This document shows positions 35,857 to 47,909 of a DNA stretch of 64,000 nt, one piece after another. The stretch comes from Choristoneura fumiferana (Eukaryota; Arthropoda; Insecta; Lepidoptera; Tortricidae), in contig NC_133472.1 in assembly GCF_025370935.1 (NCBI RefSeq), forward strand, positions 30,232,922-30,296,921. The letters run 5' to 3'. The position numbers and the translations under genes are program-made. How positions within the stretch are numbered: position 1 is the stretch's first letter; each line of letters opens with the position of its first letter. The notes under the pieces are model-generated. The model saw nothing but the letters and a program-made list of their open reading frames with translations, was not told the origin of the DNA and searched no databases.

Positions 35857-36058
35857 AGCTCTTTTTCACCGGGACACCATGGTGTCGCCACAAGCAACGT
35901 AGGTAATCAATCATACACTGATATCGCGGCGACAAACCGTCGTCTCCGAGTCAGTTCCCATACATGTCAAGTAAATATATAATATGTATGTATGTGTATA
36001 GATACGGCGGACGTCGTCATGGCGTTCTGGTGAAACGTGAGACAGCCCTTTATGTTTA
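35857..36058. repeat. MITE-like unit with TTCACC ends
   Basis: AGAGCTCTTTTTCACCGGGA faces GGTGAAACGTGAGACAGCCC; inner parts (GGTGTCGCC / GGCGGACGTCGTC) are only loosely inverted. The ends resemble those of the 41981-42118 family. Confidence 0.45.
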
Positions 36059-36819
36059 AGTATTATTATTTGTCACAGTGTTAATATACTTATTATGTTT
36101 AGAAAAGATACATTTTTTTACTTTTTTTTAATCTTTGAGACCATTGTTTTTGTCATAGCGATTGGATTTGTCTACTTACAGAATTTTTAAGTTTAAGTTG
36201 TTAATTATATAGCTGATTTTAGGTGTAAAAACTTTATACCAAAATAATGAAAATAAAAAAATATAGGTATATTAAAAAATAGTAGCTAAACTTAAGTACC
36301 TTACCTTATAGGCTTCTATCACTCTTGCTGGCTCGTATTGTGGCACCGACTTCAAACAAATAAGTACTTAGTATGTTATTTTCGTGGTTGTTTGGAGTTG
36401 TTTTAATTATTAGCACCGCGACATTGGTCGCGGGTAGTCCTAACCGGCCCTGCGGCCACGTAGCTAGGAGCTGTTTCATGCTCCTTTACATTTTTTCATA
36501 ATTTAAATATTTTACGAAACCTTCATGACATTGAGTTTGAAAAAGTATAAAATTTTACTAGTTTTCAAAAGTTATAAGACGTATAGTAAATAAAAACGCA
36601 TATTAAAATAAAAAAAAACCGTAACTGCGCGCGGTATAGCTATTATGAGTACTCAGTCAAAAGTCAAACTAACTCATCAATAAAAGATTCTGTAAAATTA
36701 AAAAGCAGCCGATACCAGATTAAGAGCATACAAATTGGTGCCGATGACGTTATTTTGTGATTTAGAAATAATCGTAAAATTAAATTTAATTTGTAAATGC
36801 CAATATTATGCTATACTTA

Positions 36820-36965
36820 GTACCTAGTATCTAGCTTTGCTCGGGCTAAAACTCGTAATAAGCGTTTTCCCAGAGATAAGACCAAGCTAGATCGATGTGT
36901 CATCCCCAAAAACCCCTACATTGGCTACATACCAAATTTCGACGAAATCGTTGGAGCCGATTATA
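36820..36965 (+). repeat. Helitron-like fragment
   Basis: Contains CTAGCTTTGCTCGGGCTAAA and CAAATTTCGACGAAATCGTTG. The same family appears inverted at 51116-51270. Confidence 0.6.
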
Positions 36966-37529
36966 TTGAGGTCGAACCTATTTTCTCTGAGGTCGAACGA
37001 CTATTCACTTTTTTTGCAAAAAAAAAATGGAAGCCCAATAAATGCTACATAAATCATCGCTCTCTTAGAAATTCCAACATTGCCGAACACACCAATTTCC
37101 CCCAACAATAAATGGAAATAAACATTCAATATCAAAACTCAAGTTTTCGCGACTTCCAAACCGCAGCGGCTTTGTTTTTGTCTTAAAATAACAAAACACC
37201 CTTATTCATAAAAAGTTACAAACCTTTTACAGCCATAGCTTTTAACCGTTTATGAAGTATTTTCCGGCTTTGCGAATTTGTTGAAGGTTTACGAGTTAAG
37301 TACTTAACAATACATTTATTTATAGGTAGGTACCATCTGGGTCGAAAGTTATTTCCGCAAACAAAACACGAAAATCAAAACAAAGCGGTAAATTTTAAAT
37401 TAAACACACGTAATAACTGAACGACAAGGTGCTGATAAAACTGTTGTCGGTAAATAGTGACTGATACCAACAAGGCGGCAACAGATAGTGATTCAAACGT
37501 GACGTATCAGATTGAGTCAAAAATACAAT

Positions 37530-37705
37530 CTCTTCTCATGATCTGATTTATAAAACTTGAGGTTACTGGTTTGTTGCTCGATCCTGATCCGAGAAAAAAT
37601 ACAATTGTTTTCTCTTGAGTTATGGCGGTTTAACATGTATTTAAGTGTGTCTTTCTGTTGCCCAGTTCCCGCAGTGGCTTAGGTACTTTGGGAGTAGGTC
37701 GATGA
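37530..37705 (+). repeat. degenerate SINE, same family as 29148
   Basis: Decayed B-box-like GTTGCTCGATCCTG and the trailing TACTTTGGGAGTAGGTCGAT match the SINE body at 29200-29356. It is directly followed by GAGGGCTA of a MITE, at the same SINE position as in the 29-kb copy. Confidence 0.6.
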
Positions 37706-38375
37706 GGGCTAAAAGACAGGCGGAATATCGCTAGTATCGTTTCATGAGGTTTATTGACGTTACGGTCTTGCATGCAATTAGCTCATTTAGTTATTAGCAG
37801 AGATGGGCCGAATGTGCTTTGAACCGAATACAAACTTTGGCCGAACATTCGGTTTAAATAAAAAAAATCGGCCGATTTTCAGCCGAACTTCGGTTCAATA
37901 ATAACTTGCCTGCAGTAAATTTAAAATACGAGTAGATAGATAAGAAAGATTGTCAAATTTTATTATTTAAAACCCCCTTTATTAATTAACAATACTTAAC
38001 GTTTTTAGTTAGTCAAAACTGTAAACCAAATTTTTTTTGTTAATTCAATTTACGATTTGTAATCAAGATGTTTATTAAGGAAATAGGTACTAAGGTACTA
38101 AGTTTATTTTATTTTTGTTGCATATTTACTGATATGACAAACATATTTGCTTTTAATTTCAGTCGAAATAGTACTTTCTAAACTGTCTTCTTCTCTTTTT
38201 CTAGTGCCGAATGTTCGGCATTTAAACCAAATTTCGGGGAAATGCTTAAATAGAATGTAAAACGAATTTCGGCCCATCCCTATTAGCCAATCGCAAGCAA
38301 GACCGTAACGTAAAAAAAACCTCACGATACTAACGCCATCTAGCGATATTTCGCCCGTATTTTTACCCCTTATTG
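37706..38375. mobile_element. MITE, related to GAGGGCTATCG family, split by another MITE
   Basis: Left part (GCGGAATATCGCTAG, CATGAGGTTTATTGACGTTA, CGGTCTTGCATGC) is mirrored by the right part at 38283-38370 (GCAAGACCGTAACG, CTAGCGATATTTCGCC). The centre is occupied by the 37806-38281 element. Confidence 0.75.
37806..38281. mobile_element. MITE family GGGCCGAA, copy 2, nested
   Basis: Starts AGATGGGCCGAATGTG and ends TTCGGCCCATCCCT. Matches 19288-19755 in inverse. ATTAG flanks both ends (left before C/AGAGATGG, right after CCCT), suggesting a short target duplication. The 38104-38421 frame crosses repeat boundaries and is not a gene. Confidence 0.8.
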
Positions 38376-38393
38376 GTGTCCTTTGTCCAGTCA

Positions 38394-38650
38394 AATAAAT
38401 AAATATCACGGGACAATTCACACCAATTGACCTAGTCCCGAAGTAAGCTTAGCAAAGCTTGTGTTATGGGTACTAAGCAACGGATAAATATTATAGATAG
38501 ATACATACTTAAATACATATTAAACACCCAAGACCCGAGAACAAACATTCGTATTTTTCATACAAATATCTGCCCTGACACGGGAATCGAACCGGGACCT
38601 TAAGCTCCGTAGTCAGGTTCTCTAACCACTCGGCCATCTGGTCGTCCACT
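38394..38650 (-). mobile_element. tRNA-derived SINE, uninterrupted copy
   Basis: On the minus strand: A box GATGGCCGAGTGGTTAGAGA, B box GGTTCGATTCCCGTGTCAGG, body, and the tail CAATTGGTGTGAATTGTCCC ending in ATTTATTTATTT. It shows the undisturbed form of the SINE broken at 29354. Confidence 0.93.
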
Positions 38651-38664
38651 GATATTTATTTATT

Positions 38665-40965
38665 ACTAACTTTTGCCCGCGACTTCGTCCGAATCGAATA
38701 TTAACTTTGGGAATTATTTAATTTATTTAGGATACCTATTCTGCCAATAGTACATAGAAACTTGTAGAAGTACGGTTTACAGAAAATAACCTATTTTAAT
38801 ACATTGCCATAAATATAAACGAATTTTTATTTGTTCTTCCATCCATCTATCCATGCGATGTTCTTTTGCAGGTAGCCACATTTTAGCAATACGATGTGTA
38901 GTCTACCCTGCCAACACAAAAGGACTAATTGGGATGCACCAAAAAAAAATAACCTAAAGTTTTTATTTTATTTTTTGGAAAGAATAGGATATTTTAAGAC
39001 ACCATTTTCATTGATTTTGAATTTGGATGAGTATTTAATTTTTTATATATTTTTTACGAAATAGTTTTATTTATTTCTCTTCTTTTAGCTTCGATTATTC
39101 ATATGTTTGTTTAATGGTGTGATAGTAAATATATATATTTTTTATTAAAATCTGATATTTAAATTCTTTATTATTTACTTGTAACGTAGTAATTTAATAA
39201 TTTAATTTGCAAAAATACATTGGAAATACTCGTATACATTTCGGACTTTACGATAAATGACAACTGTTTAAAGCCGGGTGCGCATCATGTGATTAAAGTT
39301 CTATCTTTGTCACTCTTTGCTATTATAAGCAGGACAGGAACATTTCAAACTGTCTATTGGCTTAAGAGTGTAGACCTGCTTTATAACTGCCTTTGTGACG
39401 GGACACTGCAGGGGTCGAATGAGGGTCATTACTTAAATTTTGTTTATTTAATTCAGTTATCACATTTTTGAAATCTGATTTCTGAAAACGCTTCACAAAG
39501 CCTATTTCTCCAAATGGTTTTCGATTTATTATGTGTTGTCAAAAATTGGGACATCCCAATTCTTTATAGTGAACCCTTGACATCTTACGTCCTTTATTGG
39601 AAGTTAGGAGGGTAAGATTATAATTAAGGCGGCATTTTTACTAAGCATAGCTACACATATTTCCGATAAATATATTATAGTAATTTGTGTGGAATTCCTT
39701 AAGAACTTTCATCCCCATATTTTCAAGTAAAAAGGTCGAAATTTGAAAAGCGCTGGAACAAATGTTTTCTAGGGTTCTGTACCTCAAAAGGAAAAAATTG
39801 AACCCTTTCCGAACCCGTCCGTCTGTCTGTCAAGACCCTTTATCTCGTAAACGCGCAGAGTATAGGTATCGAGTTGAAATCAAAACCCTAAACTCAGGTC
39901 AATAGCCCCGAAAGCTGTGAAAAAATAAAACCTCTAAGTCAAGGCAATCAAAAGCTACAGTCATTGAAAAGGTGTTTACATACAAATCGCCTTAACAGAA
40001 AAAGTTATAGGGTACTTCCGGCTGTCCTAGAAACTTGTAATTTTGCATGAAGGTAACTCTTATAGCACAATAAATAAGAAAAATGTGAAAATCATAATTT
40101 TTTCATTTTTGACTGTCTATGTCAATAAGCCTTCTAAAATGACCCCACATTGCGTACATTTTGCTTATGAGCTTAGAAGGCTCTGCTAAACACTGCATCA
40201 TTCCCTTTGCTAACATCCCCTCGCAGGTAAAAATTTCAAAAACGCTTGAACAAATATCTATTTATTTATTTTTTATAAGTACCCAAATACCAAGTTTCAT
40301 GAACCATCGATTTATCGTGGACAATGACGATCTTCCATAAAAAATTTCATCCCCTATTTCACCCCCTCACAGGAAGGATTTTTAAAAACGCGCGAACAAA
40401 TGTATGTTTATTTCTTATCACGGGCCCAAATGCCAAGTTTCATAAAGAACCATCGATTTGTATCTTAGAAAATGACGATCTTCCATATAAACTTTCATCC
40501 CCTTTTTCACCCCCTCATAGGAAGAAGTTTTAAAAACTCGCGATCAAATATCTATTTATCTATTTTCACGTGCCGAAATGTAAGTTTAATAAAGATTCAT
40601 CCATTTATCTTCGATAATGATGACCTTCCATATAAATCATCCCCTATTTCATCCCCTCACAGGTAGAATTTTCAAAAAAGCTCAAACAAATATCGACTTA
40701 TTTCTTCTTAAGTGCCTAAATGTCAAGTTTCATGGTTTTATCTTCGACAGCGACGAACTTCCATCATATAAACTTTCATCCCCTTTTTCAACCCCTTAAA
40801 GCCTCTTTTTTGCAATAAAAGATAGCCTATGTTCTTGCCCAAGGTTCTATTCTATCTCTGTACCAAATTTCATCAAAATCGGTTCAGCGGTTTAGGCGTG
40901 AAAGCGTAACAGACAGACAGACAGAGTTACTTTCGCATTTATAATATTAGTATGGATAGTATGGA
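38665..40965 (-). mobile_element. Helitron-like element, copy 2
   Basis: Same termini as copy 1: GC-rich hairpin and (C/T)TAG at 38670 and a 5' TCCATACTAATATTATAAAT start near 40963 (minus strand), with a CTGT run. It contains an additional 600-bp AT-rich insert (38940-39545) bounded by GGGATG/CATCCC, and tandem modules (TTTCATCCCC) at 40190-40800 that create the short frames at 40324-40799. No helicase frame. Confidence 0.6.
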
Positions 40966-40969
40966 TTTA

Positions 40970-41980
40970 CGAGTGGTTTACTTTCGACTTGTTATAAATT
41001 ATTTATTAGAACGCTACGATACTTATTAAAAAAATATTATTTTCCCAGCTACGAAGGTACCTACATTTTGCTCTGACTCTCACTTAGATATTATTAATAC
41101 CTATTGCTGCAGAGATAAGCTTACAAATACGAGCACTCGTACGTTTACCTAAGTAAGTAGAAAATTACAGCTCCAATTGATCTTATCATTAAGTCGAAAA
41201 ATAAATTTCCTTGTAATTCCGTAGCAATACATAGGTACACGGATATTTACTACATTACGAGTATTATCGAATTAGTATTTTCGAAAGATGTCATTTCAAA
41301 AATAAATCCTACACTGCCTAATATAATTTGTTCTTTGAGAGCTATCTCCAGCGCACGATTTCCACTTATTCCTTTTGTTCGATTTTAGGTTTCCTGATTA
41401 AATTACTGACCAATCATTTCGCGTTATCCACCTCATCTAATGTATAAAGTAACTAGAAACTCCCCAGTACGAGTACTTCACCGTTGTTTAGATACCTATA
41501 CATGTAAGGTAAACGCTAATGACCAATAGATAACATCCTGCCCTCAACACTAATGCTAATGAATGATATAAGATTAAAGATGCCAACTATTGGGACAGTG
41601 TCGAGCACTCGTACGTTTACCTTAATTTATACAAGATGTCTTCGAATGTTTTTTAGTAGGTATTTCAACAGATAGTTGGGTTCTTCGTTAAAGGAGTGAC
41701 TCAAAATTAAATCAAAAATTCCAATGATAATAAACCTTTATAGGGATGATCAGTCAAACTCACCCATTAATTACCTGCTGAAATATTCCGATTCAGTTGT
41801 AAATGCACGGTATAAAAAAGGAGCAGTATTTGGTCTCTGCAGCGTCCTTGATATAATAACCTACGCCGGCTCAGTACACAAACGCGATAGGGCTGCCTAC
41901 TCTACTAACTGTCACTCTTCAGTTATGTATTTAAAATAGGGAAAGGATTAGGAGATATTTAAAGATAGACAAAGTACTTA
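40970..41980. other. no gene seen
   Basis: AT-rich. The GAGCACTCGTACGTTTACCT motif occurs twice (41130 and 41603). Frame 41724-41939 has no recognisable motif. Confidence 0.4.
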
Positions 41981-42118
41981 GGGGCTGTTTCACCATCCAT
42001 TGATGAAATTTATCTGACGGATAAATATTATGCCGTCTCTGTTTGTTTTGTTCGAAGGGCTCGGAGACGGCATAACATTTATCCGGCAAATAAAATTAAT
42101 CAATGGGTGGTGAAACAT
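41981..42118. mobile_element. short MITE, GGGGCTGTTTCACCA ends
   Basis: GTTTCACCATCCATTGAT faces ATCAATGGGTGGTGAAAC; the arms continue through GACGGATAAATATTATGCCG. A familiar lepidopteran foldback type. Confidence 0.9.
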
Positions 42119-42551
42119 AAATGACAGAATAATATCAAACTGTTACTAGGCACGAGGGTGGTGATGTGACACCATGCATTGAACTGAATCGATTAACGAA
42201 GTGAATGAAGTTTATTTATTTTAACTTTATTAAACCACAGGTCTTGAATCTACTGTTATTTTGTGGTATTTTTTGCTGCAGTTTTTACTTCGTATTTACA
42301 GTTTACAGTGTCGACTGAGCTCCGTTGACGCGGAGGTCATATTTCTGTGTGTTTTTGGCCCTCCGGGCCGATGCAAACTTAACATAACCTAAAACTACCC
42401 TACATATTATTTCTGAGACTTAATGAAGTATGGACGTGCCAGATCAACCAATTTTGTTGTCGTTATTATTATGATTCTGCACGTCACCACTCCGCATAGC
42501 CTAAATGGAAGCATACCTCAAACTTATATCAAGCTGAAATATTTAGTACAT

Positions 42552-43203
42552 TGTGTCTTAAGGGCGGTAAACAAGGAATTACGAACGAGAGTCTATTAGA
42601 AGCCCGAAGTCGAAGACTGAGGGCTTAAATGAGTCGATGTTCGTAATTCTAGTACCGCCCGTGCGACATAAAATGTTTTTCATCACATTTGCGAGTAAAA
42701 TTGTATATTTGTAAAAGAAAAACTAATATTTCTTCAAAAATTGCCGATACCGCTGACTACGCTCTTGGCAGCGCCAGCCTCCGCGCCGCCCCACCCCACG
42801 CAGCATGTGCCCGACGTGCGCGCGCCGCGCTCCTGCACGCCATGCAGTATCACACTCATTTACCGACCTTGGGCTTCATGACAAGAAAATTAGTACGGGC
42901 AATGACTCATTTACCGACCACGGGTTTCATGACAAGCACATTAAGGTCGAGGGTTTTATTTGGGGGATTGCAACCAAGGTAGCCTGCAAGTTACGACACT
43001 GTTTACGAGCAAGTGTGATGAAAAATATCAAATACTCAGATCTGCTACCCAGTAAAGCAGTGAAAAAAACAAATTTCTGAGTGAATGAAATCAAAAGATC
43101 GTCATTAAATAAAGTGTTTCCATGCAAATTGTCCCAGAGAATCAAAACTTTTAGGGTACTTCCAGTCGTCCTAGATACTTGAAATTTGGTATGAAGGTAG
43201 CTC
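42552..43203 (+). repeat. dispersed repeat, copy 2, with longer tail
   Basis: Direct copy of 24197-24700, then continues with sequence like 28845-29000 (AATATCAAATACTCAGATCT). Its tail (TTTGGTATGAAGGTAGCTCT) is the landing site of the 43208-46144 element. Confidence 0.8.
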
Positions 43204-44397
43204 TATATCGATGGTGGAAGTCTTAATTGAGTAAGGGACAAAATGCTACTTTTCAGGAGAGCGAAAAGAAGTTTTTGGTAATTTTCAAACCTCACAGCAT
43301 TGACCAAATGTTTAACTTAGCAGGACGTTATAATTACGTAAAATCTTGAATTTTCTTGCTTTTCAACGTGATACTATAGACATTTTCGTAAAAGCTTAAT
43401 AAGAAAAATAGCTGTCCCTTACGCCCGTGACATACGGGTGTCATAGCCCCTTACACCCATAAACCGTAATAAATAAATAATGTAGTAACCGATTTTTGGT
43501 CTTATAGGACATTTTATATTTTATTTGCTACATATTTGACGTAAGTTCCTGTATAAAAAATTAAAAAAAAATAGTGAATAACTCAAAGAACCACTTTAAT
43601 TATTTAAAATAACGCTTAACAGCCATATTTTGCACGTCCCTTAAAAAATATGTAATTTGTAACATTTTCTTTAAATGGACATTATAAGTTAAAAGTTAAA
43701 TAAAACTCTAATAAATTTTATAAAGTTTTAAACTTTCGTGATTCTCACTCATAGTCAAAAATACCACCAACGGGACTTATCACGCTAACACACCACACAC
43801 AGTAATATTTACCTCGACGTTTCGGCAACATTGCAGTGGCCGTGGTCACGAGTAGACTGAAGTGTGGGGTGTCAAGTCTGCCTAGCAGCGCGAGTCCTTC
43901 GAACTACCCGCACTTGATCACTAAGAGTACCAGCACTCGTATCACTAACTACCCGCACTTGGTGATTTTTATTTGTCACTCCATCACACCGACTCACAAC
44001 ACTCATCCCGACGTCGACACTTATTAATAACAGGATTCCACGAAGATGAAAGCTTATATCCATCGTCCCGGTTGACATTTTTATGCTTTTTTTATTTCAA
44101 CTGCTTCACGTACCATTCTTGAGTAGAAATGACGTTCCGTGGACAGAATTTTGGGATTGTGAAGCTCAATCCAGTGGTTTGGCCCGACTCCTACAAATGC
44201 TCGGCTATGGCTGACTTGTTTGTTTATAGCTGAGAGGGTCAAGGAAGATATTGCAGCTGTTAAAAACCGCCAAGTAAATAAGTTTTTATCCCGGAAAATA
44301 GCATAGTTACGGGGGGTAGCGATAAACGAACTGATGATGTTGTTGATGACGATGATGATGAAATGATTTTCACTACCACCACTGGCGTACTAACTCT

Positions 44398-44890
44398 GCT
44401 TGCTTGCATTATTGCTTACATGCTTACTTGCTTGCTTGCATGCTTGCTTGCATGTTTGATTGCATGCTTGCTTGCACTATTTCTTGCACATTTGGGAGTA
44501 TTCTTGCTTGATTTGTTGTTTGCATGCATGCTTGCCTTCTGGCTTCACGCTTGCTTGCATGCATGTTTGCACTATTTATGCTTCCTCTAACACACTGATT
44601 GCAGCTGTGAGGGAGTGGGACGCCAGCCCGCTTCATGAGCGCTGGAGGAGATACCATAGACCGGTCATCGCGGGATCGGGGTAACCCGCGATGTTCATCT
44701 AACCCAGGGCAATAAAATTGCATGTTTGTTGATTTGATTGACAAAATTACATGCTCACTTGCAAGCTTGCTTAGGTGGTTGCTTACATGCTAGCTTGCTT
44801 GCTTGCTTACATGCTTACTTGCATGCTTTCTTGCACGCTTGCTTGCACTATTTCTTGCACATTTGGGAGTATGCTTGCTTGAGTTGTTGT
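44398..44890. repeat. degenerate (GCTT/GCAT) tetranucleotide repeat, two blocks
   Basis: TGCTTGCTTGCATGCTTGCT-like runs at 44398-44580 and 44740-44890. The phrase TTGCACTATTTCTTGCACAT occurs in both blocks, so they are a duplicated block around a unique spacer (44585-44720). The Leu/Ala/Cys-rich frame 44363-44590 and shadows are microsatellite translation. Confidence 0.85.
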
Positions 44891-44999
44891 TTCAATCACT
44901 ACAAGTTCTAAAACCATCTGTTTTGATGCCTCCTACGACCTAACATTAACAAGGTATTTTAATGAACTAAACGAAGCAAGCAAGGTATTTTACTTTAAG

Positions 45000-45330
45000 T
45001 GCCCCTTACACCCATAAAGTAACCTCAATTTTTAAAATGTCTGTTTGTTACTGTCCTTACGACTAACAATTTACTCTAGTTTTAGCTTTTGATGTCCCTT
45101 ACGCCCATAAGAGTATTCCTTATTTTATAAGTTGCTGTTGTTTAAGTGCCCCTTACGACGTACCAATTACACCTTTTTTTTAAATGTCTGTTTGCTACTG
45201 CCTCTTACGACCGACAATTTACTCTAGCTCTTGCTTTTTATACCCCTTACGCCCATAAAAGTATTTCTTATTTTATAAATTGCTGTTTTTTAATGTCCCT
45301 TACGACGTTCCGATTATACCATTTTTAACC
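45000..45330 (+). repeat. two-copy tandem unit of about 145 bp
   Basis: CCCTTACACCCATAA / AATGTCTGTTTGTTACTG / CTTACGACTAACAATTTACT recurs at +145 (AATGTCTGTTTGCTACTG, CTTACGACCGACAATTTACT). Each unit carries CCCTTACGCCC-type sites. Confidence 0.85.
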
Positions 45331-45371
45331 CTCAACATACATAATTAATTATACAGGCCAATTATTATTAT

Positions 45372-45420
45372 GTATGCATCATCATCTCGGCCTATATACG
45401 TCCCACTGCTGGGCACACAG
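45372..45420 (-). repeat. SINE/RTE-type tail fragment
   Basis: CGGCCTATATACGTCCCACT then GCTGGGCACACAG is the inverse of the tail seen at 358-432. Confidence 0.8.
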
Positions 45421-46149
45421 CTTAAAATAAACAAAGTAGCTAAGAGAAATTTACCTCAACATCCTTGACTGAAATTCCATTACGGAAATGTTAGCTCGAC
45501 GTCAAGCCATTAGGGGATCCATCAACTTAATCTTCTTTTTTTGTTTTGCTTTTGGCATCTTATAAAAAAATACGCGCGTTGACAAAGAACAAACGTAGGC
45601 AATCAAATACGTCCTCCGTGTTTGACGTGTCTGGCACGACTGACCGAATGTGCAATGCGCAAACGCTCGGCGCGTGGAAGGTAGGTAGACGCGTTAGTAT
45701 TTTGATGTTAGGTACAAGAAATAGGTACAGGCGGTAAGGTTACGCCCAACAACTTCTTGCTTTTTATCTTATTCGTTATAAAATGTTGGGGTGTAAAGGG
45801 CAATGAAACAATAATTGACCCATACGCCCTTTTATTATATTTGTTGGTTTTTTTTTTAACGACATGAGCCGAGTCGTAAAGGACATATGAGACTGCCACA
45901 GCCCTTACGACCCAAATATTAAAAAAATAATACATTTACGCCATTATTTCAGCTCAAATATTTTATATCATGTCCCTTAAGCTATTTTATTTTAAAATAA
46001 TAAATGTTGATAACAGCAAAAGTAAGGGGCGTATCGTAACTTGAATACTACCAATCGACAGAGAAAAAAAAACTCTAATTTTCTATGTTTAAAAGTGATT
46101 TTCGGTATTTTGTCCCTTACGCCAATTGAGACTTCCACCATCGATATAA

Positions 46150-47035
46150 CTAACACAACCAATAAATAGCTGAAGTTCTTAATTTATTGTAATGTACATT
46201 TTGTATAAATCTTAATTAAGTGCAGGTCGGACCCACAGACCAAAATTTCGCACCGTAGTACCGTCATATTATGATTGACCAAAAGTAGGTATCAGAAAAA
46301 CACGTTTCATCTATATATGCGCCCCATTAAATTTTTATTTGATATAGTGACCAAGGTAATATACACTCTAGTGAAAATTTCAGGTCCCTCAGTCCTGTGA
46401 TAAAGCGATGGATAGACGGACGGACGGACGGATGAGTGAGAGCAATAGAGCTCCATTTCAACCCTTTGGGTACAAGCACCCTAAAAAGCAATGAGCATTT
46501 TCTAAGGGCAGACAGCAAAAATGAAATTTTTAGTAATATAATAATTTTGATAAGCTCCCTGTACGTAAGTTTTATAGGTATTAAGGTGTATAAATTCATA
46601 AGTCGCGCTCACCATCGTAGAAGATTGATGCTTGTTTACATAGTCGGACTGTGCAAATATGATTAACGGAGTATCTATGTCTATTCGTCGGCGCTTTACC
46701 AATTTGATCAATATTTTGTTTTGAACACTAACCCAATAGTGGCCAATAATATCAAGGTAGCAATTACGAACAGGTATAGCTTAGCATAATAAGTTCGTTA
46801 GGTATTTCTCATAGCCATCACAAACAGCTTACAATGTGTTTCGATAAAAACTAAAAACACAAATTACTCTTGTAGGTAGGTTTTATTCTGCCGCCGCTTT
46901 CGTAAAAATCAGGAATGTCTGAAGAATACGCCGCATCAAATTTATCAGAACGTTTGGTTTTCTAAACACAATTTCTCTAGTACCCAACTAGTTGACCACA
47001 AATCATCACTACTTTGAAAAATCTCAATCAATAAG
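46150..47035. other. no gene seen
   Basis: AT-rich. A (GACG)n patch at 46410-46430. Frames at 46327-46711 are on both strands and without motifs. Confidence 0.4.
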
Positions 47036-47170
47036 TACAGTCACTAGCACCAATATCTGACACAACAAGCGTGCATAAATATCTGATACGACTCTATTTC
47101 TAGGGCCGGAAGGACGTGTCAGATATTTTTGCACGCTCCGCTGTGGTAGATATTAATGCTGGTGACTGTA
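47036..47170. mobile_element. short MITE, TACAGTCACCAGCA ends, copy 1
   Basis: TACAGTCACTAGCACCAATA facing TATTAATGCTGGTGACTGTA; near-complete foldback of 135 bp. Same family as 47441-47549 in inverse. Confidence 0.93.
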
Positions 47171-47440
47171 CGTCAACAAAGTTGAACTTTGACATAATGC
47201 TCATATAGTGCACTCAGAAAAATTATCCATTTTGATATACGAGTTTTTTTTTAAAGTAGTGACGTAATGTAATATAGGTTACTCACTAAGCTTTACATGA
47301 CTTCAACAATTTTTTTAAACAAACTATTACTGAACCTGACCAGTAGGTTCATAAAACAGTAGGAAATCTCTACTTACAAAGTATCGCTTTACTTTTGTTT
47401 GCTGGTGTAGTTTCCCCCAGATTTGCTTTGGCTTTGTAGG

Positions 47441-47549
47441 TACAGTCACCAGCATTAATATCTACCATAGCGGAGCGTGCAAAAATATCTGACAGGTCCT
47501 TCCGGCCCTAGAAATAGAGTCGTGTCAGATATTGGTGCTGGTGACTGTA
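47441..47549. mobile_element. short MITE, TACAGTCACCAGCA ends, copy 2
   Basis: TACAGTCACCAGCATTAATA facing TATTGGTGCTGGTGACTGTA, with CCTTCCGGCCCTAGAAATAG at the centre in common with copy 1. Confidence 0.93.
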
Positions 47550-47681
47550 CTTAGGTACACTTAATGAAAACTAGATTCGCACGCTGTCGACGTGAAAGTA
47601 ATATTTTGACATTTAATTGACGCCAAATGCTAAGAGCAGCAAGAAACACGTTAGCAGGCGAGCAGGCAATACACGATTGGA

Positions 47682-47909
47682 TTTACTGTCATTGAGTACA
47701 AATGGAAAATCGACAGCTTAAAATTATACGTGTCCAAGCAGAAAAATGCCGATTTTAAATACAACTAGGAAAACTGTCCATTCTGAATCTTGACGATTTC
47801 AGCACAATTACATTTTGCCAAATTCATTTTGGAGCGTATTAATTTCGGTCCGAATTTAAAATAGTCAATTCATGTGGACGATTTTCCATTTGTAGGGATT
47901 GACAGTAAA
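47682..47909. mobile_element. MITE with 31-bp inverted ends
   Basis: TTTACTGTCATTGAGTACAA... at 47682 faces ...TTGTAGGGATTGACAGTAAA ending 47909; both contain CAAATGGAAAATCG. Ends 310 bp upstream of mir-71. Confidence 0.85.

Larger units (their letters stand above)
43208..46144. mobile_element. unclassified 2.9-kb TIR element rich in CCCTTACG motifs
   Basis: Termini TCGATGGTGGAAGTCT and inverse, with about 38-bp imperfect inverted repeats that include GTAAGGGACAAAAT. TATA flanks both ends (43204-43207, 46145-46148). Inside, CCCTTACGCCC or close variants (CCTTACACCC, CCCTTACGACG, inverse GTAAGGG) occur at least a dozen times, near both ends and in the 45000-45330 tandem unit. No transposase frame. 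The interior also holds a repeat fragment (43730-43870) and GCTT-rich DNA (44398-44890). Superfamily unknown to me. Confidence 0.7.

Noticed and set aside
40324..40799. Three related short frames with FHPLFHPLTGR motifs
   Set aside because: They translate tandem modules inside a Helitron-like element.
44363..44744. 75-106 residue Leu/Ala/Cys- and Met/Gln-rich frames
   Set aside because: Direct translation of a GCTT/GCAT microsatellite.
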